Origin: an uncultured Acidimicrobiaceae bacterium
GTDB lineage: Bacteria; Actinomycetota; Acidimicrobiia; Spongiisociales; UBA5794
Length of the DNA stretch: 39,997 nucleotides
Reading direction: 5' to 3'
Assembly (NCBI GenBank): GCA_947258985.1
Contig: CAMYKI010000021.1
Coordinates: forward strand, 1-39,997
The position numbers were made by a program, and so were the translations under genes. Below, piece after piece: positions 15,382 to 24,478 of the stretch; within the stretch, counting starts at the first letter, position 1, and each line of letters opens with the position of its first letter. Under the pieces are notes generated by a model, which was not told where the DNA came from, did not search any database, and was given only the letters and a program-made list of their open reading frames with translations.

Positions 15382-17013
15382 TCAGCCGAGCTCGTTGTGG
15401 GTGATTCGCCCGGCCCGCATCGTCATGGCAACCTGAGTGGCAGCAATTTCGTACGCAGGATGCTCGAAGAGGTTCCTTTCGAGCACCACCAGATCGGCAT
15501 CCTTGCCCGCTTGCAGAGAACCCGCGACATCGTCGATCCGCAACTGCCGGGCGGCGTCGATAGTCATCGCCCGCAGTGCCGCCTCCAGCGAGATCGCCTC
15601 GTCGGCGGGTGGGAGAGGGTCACCGTCGATTACGCCGGCAAGACGGCGGGTAACCGCCGACTCGATCTGAACCAGCGGCTTGTACGTGGACACATACGCC
15701 GACGCCGCATAGTCGGCCCCCAAAGTGAGGATGGTCCCGAGATCGAGGGCGCTGCGGGTGCTGTAGTGGCGCTGCGTCCGGTCGCCGAGACGTCGCTTCA
15801 TCACCTCGTCGACGGGACTGGAGGCAATCCACTGCCCCGACGTGTTCCACACGACCCCTAGCTCGGGAAAGCGAGGAAGGTCGGCCGGGTCGATCAGGTC
15901 GCCGTGACAGATCACATGCCGTATCCCACTGTCGCCTCTAGCTCGTACCGCCTCAATCGCATCGAGGGCTACGCGCACGGCACGATCACCGATGGCATGG
16001 AGATGACAAACGAACCCCGCTTCATCTGCCTCCAGAGCCCAGCGCCGGATGTCCTCTTCCGGGGCGGCCAGCGGACCCGACGTCTCCGGCCGATCTTCAT
16101 ACGGCTCGAGGTAGGCCGATGTGTGTGCCTCAGGGACGCCGTCGACAAAGACTTTGAGAGTGTCGATAGTGAGGTTGGGCGACCGGAATTCCCCGTTCGC
16201 CTCGGCCAGCATCGCCACAGGATCATCCCCATACAGAGCGGCCTTAGCCGCGACGATGCGCTGGCCTATCTTCCCCTGCCGGTCTAGACCCAGCAGCATC
16301 TCCCACGCCTGCCACTCATCGATGATGAAGTTGCCCGCATCAAAGACACCGGTCATACCGGCAGCCGCATATCCGGACTGGGCGGCGAGTAGCTCGCTGC
16401 GAGCGGACTCGACGGTCGTCGGAGCGACGGCGGAGCGGATCATCTCCATGGCCTCCGCCTCGAGTACCCATCCCGTTGGCTCGCCGCGTTCATCACGGAC
16501 GAACATCGAGTAGCCCGGCTCGGGGTCTGGGGTGGCGGCGGTGATTCCAGCTCGAGCAAGCGCCGCCGAGTTCACCCAGAGCGAATGACTGTTGATCTCC
16601 CGGAGCACAACCGGCAGATCGCCGAAGATATCGTCGAGGATCCGTCGGTGCGGACCGTCGGGGAATATGTGCGTACGCCACCCTCCCCCTCGCACCAACC
16701 CGTCCTCTGGGCGGTAGTCCCGCAGAACCTGCTCGATCTCGTCGAGGGTGTCGCACTCCGACAAGACGACGCCGGCAACCTCGATGGGGCCGTCGATGTA
16801 GTGGCTGTGGGCATCGATGAACCCGGGGAGCACGAGCGCTTCCGGGGGTAGATCGACAACCTGGGCTCCGGCACCGACCAACCCGGCCACATCGGAGGCG
16901 GCACCGACTGCGGCGATCGTGCCGTCGGCGATGGCGACGGCATCGGCCCAAGGCTGCGCAGGGTCGAAGGTGAATACCTTGCCTCCGCGGATCACCGTGT
17001 CGGCATGGCTCAT
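15382..17013 (-). CDS. YtcJ-like amidohydrolase (family 3)
   Basis: A 543-aa metal-dependent hydrolase. Metal site motifs are GFIDAHSHYIDG near residue 68, CHLHAIGDRAVRVALD near 325, and a late LTLGADYAAS containing the conserved Asp. The N-terminal and C-terminal strands form the usual beta-sandwich (ADTVIRGGKVFTFDP; DADLVVLERNLFEHP). The ATG at 17013 overlaps the end of the transporter ATPase gene by 4 bp. Family members hydrolyse amides, formamides and related bonds and are often broad. Coupling to the importer suggests it acts on the imported compound. Confidence 0.85.
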   Translation of the reverse strand: MSHADTVIRGGKVFTFDPAQPWADAVAIADGTIAAVGAASDVAGLVGAGAQVVDLPPEALVLPGFIDAHSHYIDGPIEVAGVVLSECDTLDEIEQVLRDYRPEDGLVRGGGWRTHIFPDGPHRRILDDIFGDLPVVLREINSHSLWVNSAALARAGITAATPDPEPGYSMFVRDERGEPTGWVLEAEAMEMIRSAVAPTTVESARSELLAAQSGYAAAGMTGVFDAGNFIIDEWQAWEMLLGLDRQGKIGQRIVAAKAALYGDDPVAMLAEANGEFRSPNLTIDTLKVFVDGVPEAHTSAYLEPYEDRPETSGPLAAPEEDIRRWALEADEAGFVCHLHAIGDRAVRVALDAIEAVRARGDSGIRHVICHGDLIDPADLPRFPELGVVWNTSGQWIASSPVDEVMKRRLGDRTQRHYSTRSALDLGTILTLGADYAASAYVSTYKPLVQIESAVTRRLAGVIDGDPLPPADEAISLEAALRAMTIDAARQLRIDDVAGSLQAGKDADLVVLERNLFEHPAYEIAATQVAMTMRAGRITHNELG

Positions 17014-17996
17014 GAGGAGATTTCCTCGTCCTCCCAGGCAAAGTGACATGCGGCCCGCTGCACCTCGGAAGGCCCGGTGAGACCCGGCTCCGTCTGCTCA
17101 CAGATCTCGGCCGCCAGCGGGCAGCGGGGCCGGAACCGGCATCCGCTCGGAAGATTGAGTGCGCTGGGAGGCTCGCCTTTGAGAGCAGACTCGCCGGGGG
17201 CTTTCTTCACCCCGAACTTGGGGGCGGCCGCCATCAACGCTTTGGTGTAGGGGTGGCGCGGGTCTTCGAACATCTCAGAAGTCGGGCGGTCCTCCACTGC
17301 CCTCCCGAGGTACATGACGATCACCCGGTCGCTGACGTAGCGCACCACGGCAAGGTCGTGGGAAATGAACATCAGGGTCAGATCTAACTCTTCACGGAGA
17401 GAGTTGAGCAGGTTGAGGATGGGCGCTTGGACCGAAACGTCCAGGGCAGCCACCGACTCGTCGGCGATCAACACATCGGGCTCGAGCGCCAGGGCTCTGG
17501 CGATCCCGACCCGCTGACGTTGGCCACCCGACATGCGACGGGGCCGCGCTTCGAGCAACGACGTGCGCAGCTTCACGAGATCCATCAACTCGACACAACG
17601 GTCGGCGATTTGATCACGAGGCACGATGTTGTGAACGCGGAGCAGCTCCGACAACATCTGCTCGACGGTAAGCGACGGGTTGAGCGACGAGCTTGGATCC
17701 TGAAAGACCATCTGGATACGGCGGCGCAATGCCGGATCTCGCTTGCCGCTGAGTTCCTCACCATCGAGCGAGATTGATCCAGAAGCAACCGGAACCAATC
17801 CCGTGATCGCTTTTGCCAGCGTCGACTTGCCGCAGCCGGACTCGCCGACGATGCCGATCGACTCTCCGCGCTCCGCATCGAAGGAGATCCCATCGACGGC
17901 GGTGAGGATCGGAGGCTTCTCGCGCTTTATCCACGCTGCGAACTTCGACCCGACGGAGAACCGTACAGTCACGTCGTTGACGCTGAGAAAACTCAT
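17010..17996 (-). CDS. peptide/nickel-type ABC importer ATPase, DppF/OppF-like
   Basis: A 328-aa ATPase. Walker A is GESGCGKS at residues 51-58, the signature is MSGGQRQRVGIARAL, and Walker B is VLIADESVAALD, with Ser where most relatives have Pro. The C-terminal oligopeptide-type tail has Cys-containing PSGCRFRPRCPLAAEIC. It forms the second ATPase of the importer. Overlaps both its upstream (DppD-like) and downstream (amidohydrolase) genes by 4 bp. Confidence 0.92.
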   Translation of the reverse strand: MSFLSVNDVTVRFSVGSKFAAWIKREKPPILTAVDGISFDAERGESIGIVGESGCGKSTLAKAITGLVPVASGSISLDGEELSGKRDPALRRRIQMVFQDPSSSLNPSLTVEQMLSELLRVHNIVPRDQIADRCVELMDLVKLRTSLLEARPRRMSGGQRQRVGIARALALEPDVLIADESVAALDVSVQAPILNLLNSLREELDLTLMFISHDLAVVRYVSDRVIVMYLGRAVEDRPTSEMFEDPRHPYTKALMAAAPKFGVKKAPGESALKGEPPSALNLPSGCRFRPRCPLAAEICEQTEPGLTGPSEVQRAACHFAWEDEEISS

Positions 17997-18973
17997 CGCT
18001 TCACCCCCTGAATGAGCTCCGGATAGATGCAGGCCGTCGTACGACCCGCGGAAACGTCCCGCAACTCATGGACGGCACTGCGGCATTCATCCCGGGCGTA
18101 TTGACAGCGTGGAGCAAAGCGACATCCGGGCGGGAAGGCACGGGGATCCGGCGGCCGCCCGTCGATCCCCCGAAGTTGCTCGGCGGTGGCATCGAACGAC
18201 GGTACCGACGTCATCAGCGCTTCGGTATAGGGGTGCTGGGGATCGGCGAAAACTTCATCGACAGGCCCAGTCTCAACGATCCGGCCGCCGTACATGATCG
18301 CCAGACGATCGCAGAGCTCACCGAGCACGGCGAGGTCATGGCTGACGAAGACGACCGACATGCCGAGGCTGCCGCGCAGCTCCTGGAGAAGACCCAGGAT
18401 CTGATCCTGGATCGACACATCGAGCGCGGTCGTCGGCTCGTCACACAACAACAGGCTTGGCTCCGTCGAGAGTGCGGCGGCGATCATCACACGTTGCCGG
18501 AGACCACCAGATAGCTGGTGGGGCCACATCCTGGCGCGTCGCTCCGGGGTCGGGATACCGACCTGCCGCATCAAATCAACGGCCTTGACCCGGGCTGCCT
18601 TCTTGTCGAGCCCGTGGTGGATGCGGGGTCCCTCGGCGATGAGGTCTCCGACCCGCATCGTTGGATTCAAGGCCGTCATCGGCTCCTGAAATATGATGGA
18701 GATGCCATGGCCGTGAACGTCTGCCGGCGCATACGGGATCGGCTCTTCATCGTCGAGGGCGTAGCGAAGATCGCCGACCACCGTCGCGTTCGGGGGCAGG
18801 AGCCCGATGATCGATTTGAGCGTCAGGCTCTTGCCTGAGCCAGACTCTCCGGCAATCCCCAGAGCTTCACCCCTCGTCACCGAGAGCGACACACCATCAA
18901 CGGGGGTGACGGTTTGGCCGTGGGCTGTGAAGCTCACCTCCAGATCGCGTACTTCGAGGATGTGCTCGCTCAT
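17993..18973 (-). CDS. peptide/nickel-type ABC importer ATPase, DppD/OppD-like
   Basis: A 326-aa ATPase with Walker A GESGSGKS at residues 42-49, signature LSGGLRQRVMIAAAL, Walker B LLLCDEPTTALDVSIQ, and the oligopeptide-type C-terminus PPGCRFAPRCQYARDEC. It pairs with the DppF-like protein. The start at 18973 overlaps the DppC-like gene by 4 bp. Cytoplasmic face of the importer. Confidence 0.92.
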   Translation of the reverse strand: MSEHILEVRDLEVSFTAHGQTVTPVDGVSLSVTRGEALGIAGESGSGKSLTLKSIIGLLPPNATVVGDLRYALDDEEPIPYAPADVHGHGISIIFQEPMTALNPTMRVGDLIAEGPRIHHGLDKKAARVKAVDLMRQVGIPTPERRARMWPHQLSGGLRQRVMIAAALSTEPSLLLCDEPTTALDVSIQDQILGLLQELRGSLGMSVVFVSHDLAVLGELCDRLAIMYGGRIVETGPVDEVFADPQHPYTEALMTSVPSFDATAEQLRGIDGRPPDPRAFPPGCRFAPRCQYARDECRSAVHELRDVSAGRTTACIYPELIQGVKR

Positions 18974-19851
18974 GCTCGCAGCCTCTCTTCGAGGCCCTCA
19001 CCCACCAGGGACAAGCCGAGCCCGAGACCGACGATCACCAAACCGGGAACGGTCGCCAGCCACCAGTTGGTGCGGAGGAACGGCTGGCCCTCGGCGATCA
19101 TCGCCCCCCACTCCGGAGTCGGTGGTGGGATACCCAAGCCGAGGAAGGAGAAAGCGGCCAGACCCAGAGTGGCGAACACAATGTCGTTGGGCAGGTAAAC
19201 GAGGGTCTGGTTGATCACGTTGGGAATCACGTGGACTCGCAGGATCCGCAGGCGCGGCAACCCGGCGACCTGGGCGGCGTGGATGTAGTCGAGGTCTTTC
19301 ACCCGCAGCACCTCGCTGCGGATGATTCGGGTGTAGATCACCCAGGCCAGCACGGTGAAAGCGATGATGATCGATCTAGCCCCCTGACCGAGAGCGAACA
19401 CGAGCACGATCACGAGGATGTAGGCGGGAAACGCTTGCACAACATCTGCCGTCCGCATGATGACGGTGTCCACCCACTTGCCGTAGAACCCGGCAAGGGC
19501 GCCGAGGACGGTGCCGAGGATCGCCGGCAACAGCGCTCCGAGAAACCCGATCGGGATGTCGATACGGGCGGCATAGATCATGCGGGACAACACATCCCGA
19601 CCCAACTCATCGGTGCCCAACCAATGCTCCGCAGAGGGCGAGGCCAGCCGATCGACCGGATTGATCTCGAGCGGATCGTAAGGGGCCAGCGCCGGAGCAA
19701 AGACCGCAACCAGCATGTAGAGCAGAACGATTGCCGCTCCGACGTACACCTTCTTCGGCATCTTCTTCCAGATACCGGGTTCGGCAAGCGGAGCCAGAGG
19801 CTCGACGACTTCCGTGACCGCATCGAAAGCCGAAGCGGGAGGTTCCGTCAT
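18970..19851 (-). CDS. peptide/nickel-type ABC importer permease, DppC-like
   Basis: A 293-aa membrane protein with a cytoplasmic head of about 35 residues, a first helix (VYVGAAIVLLYMLVAVFAPA), a LAPYDP periplasmic start, and SAEHWLGTDELGRDVLSRMI, which is diagnostic of DppC/OppC. The EAA-type coupling loop is at AAQVAGLPRLRILRVHVIPN. Overlaps its neighbours by 4 bp on both sides. Confidence 0.92.
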   Translation of the reverse strand: MTEPPASAFDAVTEVVEPLAPLAEPGIWKKMPKKVYVGAAIVLLYMLVAVFAPALAPYDPLEINPVDRLASPSAEHWLGTDELGRDVLSRMIYAARIDIPIGFLGALLPAILGTVLGALAGFYGKWVDTVIMRTADVVQAFPAYILVIVLVFALGQGARSIIIAFTVLAWVIYTRIIRSEVLRVKDLDYIHAAQVAGLPRLRILRVHVIPNVINQTLVYLPNDIVFATLGLAAFSFLGLGIPPPTPEWGAMIAEGQPFLRTNWWLATVPGLVIVGLGLGLSLVGEGLEERLRA

Positions 19852-20792
19852 GCTTCGATCTCCACTCTCGGGTCCAGGATTGCCGTAACGATGTCGGAGA
19901 CCAGGTAGACCACGACCACGGCCAGAGCAAACAGCAGCGTGTATCCCTGTACTGAGGGTAGGTCACGGCCCCGCGCCGCCAGTACCAGGCCCTGGCCCAG
20001 ACCGGGCAGCGCAAACGTGGTCTCGATGACCACGGCACCAAACAGCAGATACCCCATTTCAATCGCCAGCAGCGTGATTGCGGGCCCGGCGGAGTTGCGC
20101 AACACGAACCGACGTACCAGGCGGCCTCCGGCTACACCGATGGAACGTGCCGTCGAGATGTACTCGGATTCCATCACCGAGATGATCGATGCCCGGAGAC
20201 CCCGGATGATGAACGGCGACGAGGCGATCGCCAACGTCAATGCGGGAAGGAAGATCGAACGAACCTTATCGGGAAATGTCTCGCCGAAACCACCAGCCGG
20301 GAACCACCCGGTGGGGATCGCCACCAGCAGGAGCAGGATCACCCCGGTCCAGAACGGTGGCATACTCAACCCCACGAGACCAAGCCCCCGGATCACATGG
20401 TCCGCCGCCCGGTCCTTGCGCAGCGCCCCGATCACCCCCAGCGGCACGCTGATCAAAACGGTCAGAAGTATGCCGGACCCCATCAGCCAGAGGGTGACGT
20501 CGATGCGCTCTCCAATGATCTCCGAAACGGGCTTCCGCGACTTGTAGGAGTAGCCCAGATCACCCTGCAGAACATTGCCTACGTAGCGCACGTACTGCAC
20601 CAGCACCGGATCATCGAGCCCGAGCTCCTCGCGGACTTCCTGTAGTTCCGCCTCCGATGCCCGCAAGCCGACGATCTGGCGAGCCGGGTCGCCCGGGGTG
20701 ATCTGGAGCACGAGGAACACGATGAGCACGATGCCGAACAACATCGGAATCGTCTGCAGCAGCCGTTTGGCGACGAAGCCGAACCGGCCCAC
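19848..20792 (-). CDS. peptide/nickel-type ABC importer permease, DppB-like
   Basis: A 314-aa membrane protein with the DppB opening: a first helix TIPMLFGIVLIVFLVLQITP followed by GDPARQIVG, then LGLDDPVLVQYVRYVGNVL and GDLGYSYKSRKPV. The coupling loop is STARSIGVAGGRLVRRFVLR. The start is a GTG at 20792 with GGAGGG 6 bp upstream. It follows the binding-protein gene after a strong hairpin, which probably lowers its expression relative to the binding protein. Confidence 0.92.
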   Translation of the reverse strand: MGRFGFVAKRLLQTIPMLFGIVLIVFLVLQITPGDPARQIVGLRASEAELQEVREELGLDDPVLVQYVRYVGNVLQGDLGYSYKSRKPVSEIIGERIDVTLWLMGSGILLTVLISVPLGVIGALRKDRAADHVIRGLGLVGLSMPPFWTGVILLLLVAIPTGWFPAGGFGETFPDKVRSIFLPALTLAIASSPFIIRGLRASIISVMESEYISTARSIGVAGGRLVRRFVLRNSAGPAITLLAIEMGYLLFGAVVIETTFALPGLGQGLVLAARGRDLPSVQGYTLLFALAVVVVYLVSDIVTAILDPRVEIEA

Positions 20793-20817
20793 GTTGACCC
20801 TCCCCTCTCGTCAGAGT

Positions 20818-20848
20818 GTTGGGGGCGCCGAATGCCGGCGCCCCCAAC
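20818..20848 (-). terminator. intercistronic stem-loop between binding protein and permease
   Basis: A perfect 12-bp GC-rich stem (GTTGGGGGCGCC and its complement) with a 7-nt loop lies directly between the binding-protein stop and the DppB-like start. There is no T tract. Such hairpins commonly stabilise the upstream message or partly attenuate transcription, raising binding-protein levels over transporter levels. Confidence 0.7.
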
Positions 20849-20857
20849 CGTTAGTTG

Positions 20858-22444
20858 CTAGCTGCCTGGTGCGATCGTGTCCCAGTAGTACAGGCCCCAG
20901 GGCGCCATTTCGAACCCGACGAGGTCGGGCTGCACGCCGGCCAGGAACGAGCCCTCGGCCACTGCAATCGATGCGGCGTGGTCGATGGCGTCGTCCTGCA
21001 CCTTGGCGACAATCGCTTCTTGATCTGCCGGGGTCGGAGCCTCGGCGTATGCAAAGAAGTCACCCCATAGGGTGTCCGTCTCGTAGCCGGAGAACAACCA
21101 GTCGGTGGCCGCGATCCAGACCATGGGGTCGCCCATGTCGGGCTGGATGGCTCCGTAGTTCCAGATCGTCATGTCACTCCCGAGGGAGTACGCCACGTCG
21201 AGGAACGCTCCGGTCTCGAGGCCGGCCAGGGTTACGTTGACGCCGATTTCTGCCAAGCTCACCTGGAGAATCTGAGACACCAGAGCGTCGATATCCGATC
21301 CACTGTCGAGGTTGATTTCCACATCAACTCCGCCGGCCAGCGATGACTGCGCGGCGAGATCCTGCGCCTTAGCCAGATCTTGCCTGAAATAGGGCTTGGT
21401 TGGGGGTGCCCAGTGCCAGAGGTTCGTGGCCAGGATCCCGCTCGGGAGCCCGTAGTAGTCGCCGAGGGCCTCATCGATTGAGTCGTAGTCGACGGCGTAC
21501 GCCACTGCCTGACGGGCCAGCGGATCGTCAAACGGTGGACGGGTTGTATTGAGCGACAGGTGATAGATCGAATGCACGGCGGGCTGGTAAACAGCCTCGG
21601 GCGCATACTGCGGGGCAATGGTCGCGGGCAGGTACTCGTTGATGTGCACCTGGCCCGCCTCGAACAGGTTCTGCCGTTCGGTTTCGTCGGCGATCGTCTC
21701 GTGGATCACTTCCTCGAAGTAGGGCCGCTCGGGGTCGTAGAAGTTCGGATTCGCCTTGAGCACGATCCGCCCGCCAATCGACCACTCCTCGACCGTGTAG
21801 GCACCGGCTCCGATCGGGTTGTTATAGAACTCGTCCTCGGTCATGCCGGCAAAGTCCTTTGGCATGATGCCCGAGACGGATGACGCCATCAACGGCAGCA
21901 CCGTGTTGTCCGGGTACTCGAGGTCCATGATCACCTGGTTGCCTTCGCCGCGCACACCGGTAATGGCAAGCCACGACTCACCGAAGTTGGGGCCGCTCTG
22001 CCACACCCCGAGAGAGAAGGCAACGTCTTCGGCCGTGACCGGGTCGCCGTTACTGAAGGCGGCACCGTCCTGGAGTGTGAAGGTCATGGTCAGCCCGTCC
22101 GGGTCGTATTCCCAGTCTTTGGCCAGACCGGGTTCCAATGACTGGCCGTCGGCGCCAAAGCGCAGCAGCGGCTCCATCACAGCAAGATGCGTCTGGTAGG
22201 TGACGTAGGCCGCCGCAGAGTCGAGCACCCAACCGTCGAAGGATTCGATGGATGCGGCAACCAACGTGCCACCGCTCTCGGCAGGTGCCGCTGTTGTTTC
22301 CGCTCCGGCGGCGGTGGTCTCGGTCCCGGCGGCGGTGGTCTCGGTCCCGGCGGCGGTGGTCTCGGCTCCGTCGTCGTCGCCACCGCAGGCGCCGGCCAGC
22401 AAGGCCAGCACGGCAATCACCACAATCGTGTTTCTCAGCCTCAT
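20858..22444 (-). CDS. ABC importer solute-binding lipoprotein (SBP family 5)
   Basis: A 528-aa lipoprotein. The signal peptide ends in the lipobox LAGAC with Cys20 as lipidation site, followed by an Asp/Gly and Thr/Ala-rich linker of near-identical seven-residue repeats (about 28-54). The body is a family-5 solute-binding protein (LEPGLAKDWEYDPDGLTMTF, LQDGAAFSNGDPVTAEDVAF, ARQAVAYAVDYDSIDEAL). The family binds peptides, nickel complexes, opines and other amines. The ATG at 22444 has GAGGAG upstream. The neighbouring agmatine and amidino genes suggest a basic or amino-compound ligand, but this is inference. Confidence 0.9.
   Translation of the reverse strand: MRLRNTIVVIAVLALLAGACGGDDDGAETTAAGTETTAAGTETTAAGAETTAAPAESGGTLVAASIESFDGWVLDSAAAYVTYQTHLAVMEPLLRFGADGQSLEPGLAKDWEYDPDGLTMTFTLQDGAAFSNGDPVTAEDVAFSLGVWQSGPNFGESWLAITGVRGEGNQVIMDLEYPDNTVLPLMASSVSGIMPKDFAGMTEDEFYNNPIGAGAYTVEEWSIGGRIVLKANPNFYDPERPYFEEVIHETIADETERQNLFEAGQVHINEYLPATIAPQYAPEAVYQPAVHSIYHLSLNTTRPPFDDPLARQAVAYAVDYDSIDEALGDYYGLPSGILATNLWHWAPPTKPYFRQDLAKAQDLAAQSSLAGGVDVEINLDSGSDIDALVSQILQVSLAEIGVNVTLAGLETGAFLDVAYSLGSDMTIWNYGAIQPDMGDPMVWIAATDWLFSGYETDTLWGDFFAYAEAPTPADQEAIVAKVQDDAIDHAASIAVAEGSFLAGVQPDLVGFEMAPWGLYYWDTIAPGS
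22283..22363 (-). repeat. 21-bp tandem repeat coding the lipoprotein linker
   Basis: About four copies of a 21-bp unit encode ETTAAG(T/A) repeats between the lipidated Cys and the folded domain. The first units are almost identical, so copy number may vary by slippage without breaking the frame. Confidence 0.8.
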
Positions 22445-22464
22445 GTTCTCGATCTCCTCTCGTG

Positions 22465-22484
22465 TCCGATTCCGGGGAATCGGA
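22465..22484 (-). promoter_or_regulatory. inverted repeat upstream of the binding-protein gene
   Basis: TCCGATTCC-GG-GGAATCGGA has perfect 9-bp arms with a 2-bp spacer. It sits 20 bp upstream of the binding-protein start, in the 97-bp gap after the nitrilase gene. It is different from the TetR site and could be an operator for separate control of the importer or an mRNA hairpin. Confidence 0.5.
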
Positions 22485-22541
22485 TCGTGCCCGGATTCAT
22501 CCTACGGATAATGGCTCGCGCCCTGCTCGCGCAGAACTGGT

Positions 22542-23477
22542 TCATGCGAGCCCACCCTCTGTGAGTCGCTTGTACTGGTCAGGCCTTCTCGTATCGAACA
22601 GCCCGAATTTCATCCAATCCCTGCGCTGATCGAGATCGAGATCGGCAACGAGCACCGTCGGCTCGTCGCGAGGTGCCTCGACCACTATGCGACCGTAGGG
22701 ATCAGAAATGAATGATGAGCCGTAAAAAGTGGTGGGCCCCTCGATGCCGATCCGGTTGACAACGACCATGAATGTGGAGTTCATGATCCCGTTGGCGGTG
22801 ATCACGTGCTGCCAGATCGGTTGCGTGTCGTAGTCGAGATCCTCCGGATCCATCCCGATTGCTGTTGGGTAGACCAGGATCTCGGCTCCTTCGAGCGAGT
22901 AGATGCGGGCCAGTTCCGGGTACCACTGGTCCCAGCAGGTAGGGAACCCGAAGGCAGCGCCTTCTAACTCGACGACGGGATACCCCCCGTCCCCTGGGGC
23001 GAAGTAGTGATCCTCGTGATATAGAGGGAAGGCCGGGATGTGAATCTTGCGGGTACGAGCCCGCAGGGTGCCCTCCGGGTCGACGGCGATGGCCGTGTTG
23101 AAACCGGGACCGTCGGGATCCTGCTCATAGAGCGAGGCGTGGATTACGGCCCCGGTCTCCGCCGCCATGCTGCGGGCGAAGGTTGCGGTTGGGCCGCTTC
23201 TGATGTCTTCGATGTAGCGAGCGGCGGCCTGTGCGTCATGCTGGGCGTAGGCGAAGTACGGCGACAGCGTCAGCTCCTGGAGGCAGATCACCCGAGCACC
23301 TTGCTCGGCGGCCAGTCGGACGCCGGACGCAAGGGTGGCGATGTGTGCCTCCGGGTCCGGATCCCAGGCGCATTGGACGGCGCCGAGCCTCAGAAAACCG
23401 CGGCCACTCGGCGGATCATCCCGAGCAGGTGAAGGCAGCGGATTGCCGAGGCTGGTGACAAGATTGAAGTCCGTCAT
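22542..23477 (-). CDS. aguB: nitrilase-superfamily hydrolase, N-carbamoylputrescine-amidase-like
   Basis: A 311-aa carbon-nitrogen hydrolase with the Glu-Lys-Cys triad: Glu68 in CLQELTLSPYF, Lys144 in RKIHIPAFP, and Cys181 in PTCWDQWYPE. The CWDQWYPELAR stretch followed by ILVYPTAIG is characteristic of AguB-type N-carbamoylputrescine amidases. The ATG at 23477 shares one base with the stop of the agmatine deiminase gene (TGATG), so the two are probably translated together. Expected reaction: N-carbamoylputrescine to putrescine, CO2 and ammonia. The N-terminal about 25 residues are longer than in AguB. A beta-ureidopropionase-like substrate is the main alternative. Confidence 0.82.
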   Translation of the reverse strand: MTDFNLVTSLGNPLPSPARDDPPSGRGFLRLGAVQCAWDPDPEAHIATLASGVRLAAEQGARVICLQELTLSPYFAYAQHDAQAAARYIEDIRSGPTATFARSMAAETGAVIHASLYEQDPDGPGFNTAIAVDPEGTLRARTRKIHIPAFPLYHEDHYFAPGDGGYPVVELEGAAFGFPTCWDQWYPELARIYSLEGAEILVYPTAIGMDPEDLDYDTQPIWQHVITANGIMNSTFMVVVNRIGIEGPTTFYGSSFISDPYGRIVVEAPRDEPTVLVADLDLDQRRDWMKFGLFDTRRPDQYKRLTEGGLA

Positions 23478-24478
23478 CAAATGGCTCCCTCCGGGATCTG
23501 CATCGTCGTGCAGTGCGGTCCGCCCCCAGCGTAGGAGAACATGGCGCCCGGAACCTCGATGACCTTCCTGTCGGGAAATGCCTTCGCCAGGACATCGACC
23601 GCCACCTCGTCCTCGGGATAGCCGCCGGTGCCGACAATGACTCCGCCGTTGACCAGGACGATGTTGGCGTAGGCAACCCCGACCTCAGTGTCCTCGAACG
23701 GCTCGGAGGGCAGGTTCGGCAGCTCGAAGATCTTGAAGGATCGCCCGGCGGCGTCGGTGGCCGCATCGATTACCTCGCGGTTGGCGGCCATGCGCTCGTA
23801 GTCAGGATCCGAGGGATCGGTGCATCCCTGCAGCAACACCACACCTGGAGCAGAGAAGGTGGCAACGGCATCGACGTGCCCGTCGGTCACATAGTCGGCG
23901 GCGATACCCATCGGCAGCCATACGACCTTGGTCACACCGAGCTTGTCTTCGAGCTCCCGCTCGATGACCTCACGGGTCCAGCCGGGGTTGCGATTCTCGT
24001 TGAGCAGGCATTGCTCTGTGGTGATCAGCGTGCCCTGGCCGTCGACCGTGATCGCTCCGCCTTCGAGGACCATGTCGGAGCCGACTCGCTCGACGCCGAG
24101 GTGATCGAGAATCGCGGCTGCGGCTGCGGCGGTCTTGTCCCACGGTGGATAGCGACCCCCCCAGGCATTGAACCCGAAGTCGACCCCTTTGCGCTCACCC
24201 TTCTCATTCACGACGACGATGGGACCGGAATCGCGCTGCCAGGCTGATTCGTAGGGAATCGAGACAAGTTCAACCCGATCGGAGAGCAGTCGGCTCGCGC
24301 TCTCTTCCGTTCCCGGGTGCACCAACATCGTCAGCGGTTCGAACTCGACGATGGCATTGGCGAGGCCGGAATAGGTCTCGCGGGCAACCCCCATGTGCCT
24401 CCCCCAGGACTCGTGGACCGGCCACGCCATGAGGGTGCGCTCGTGCGGTTCCCATTCGGCCGGCATCCGATAACTCAT
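23477..24478 (-). CDS. aguA: agmatine deiminase family protein
   Basis: A 333-aa guanidino-group-modifying enzyme. It begins MPAEWEPHERTLMAWP and has RDSGPIVVVNEKG, FNAWGGRYPPWD, MVLEGGAITVDG and DGHVDAVATF. The catalytic Cys323 is in GGGPHCTTMQ near the C-terminus. Expected reaction: agmatine plus water to N-carbamoylputrescine plus ammonia. It is followed directly by the AguB-like hydrolase and overlaps the preceding YtcJ-like gene by 4 bp (ATGA). The AguA-AguB pairing gives strong mutual support. The length is slightly below the usual 350-370 residues but all key segments are present. Confidence 0.88.
   Translation of the reverse strand: MSYRMPAEWEPHERTLMAWPVHESWGRHMGVARETYSGLANAIVEFEPLTMLVHPGTEESASRLLSDRVELVSIPYESAWQRDSGPIVVVNEKGERKGVDFGFNAWGGRYPPWDKTAAAAAAILDHLGVERVGSDMVLEGGAITVDGQGTLITTEQCLLNENRNPGWTREVIERELEDKLGVTKVVWLPMGIAADYVTDGHVDAVATFSAPGVVLLQGCTDPSDPDYERMAANREVIDAATDAAGRSFKIFELPNLPSEPFEDTEVGVAYANIVLVNGGVIVGTGGYPEDEVAVDVLAKAFPDRKVIEVPGAMFSYAGGGPHCTTMQIPEGAI

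Noticed and set aside
22283..22363. Tandem repeat as a possible CRISPR array
   Set aside because: The 21-bp units are contiguous without spacers and stay in the reading frame of a lipoprotein linker.
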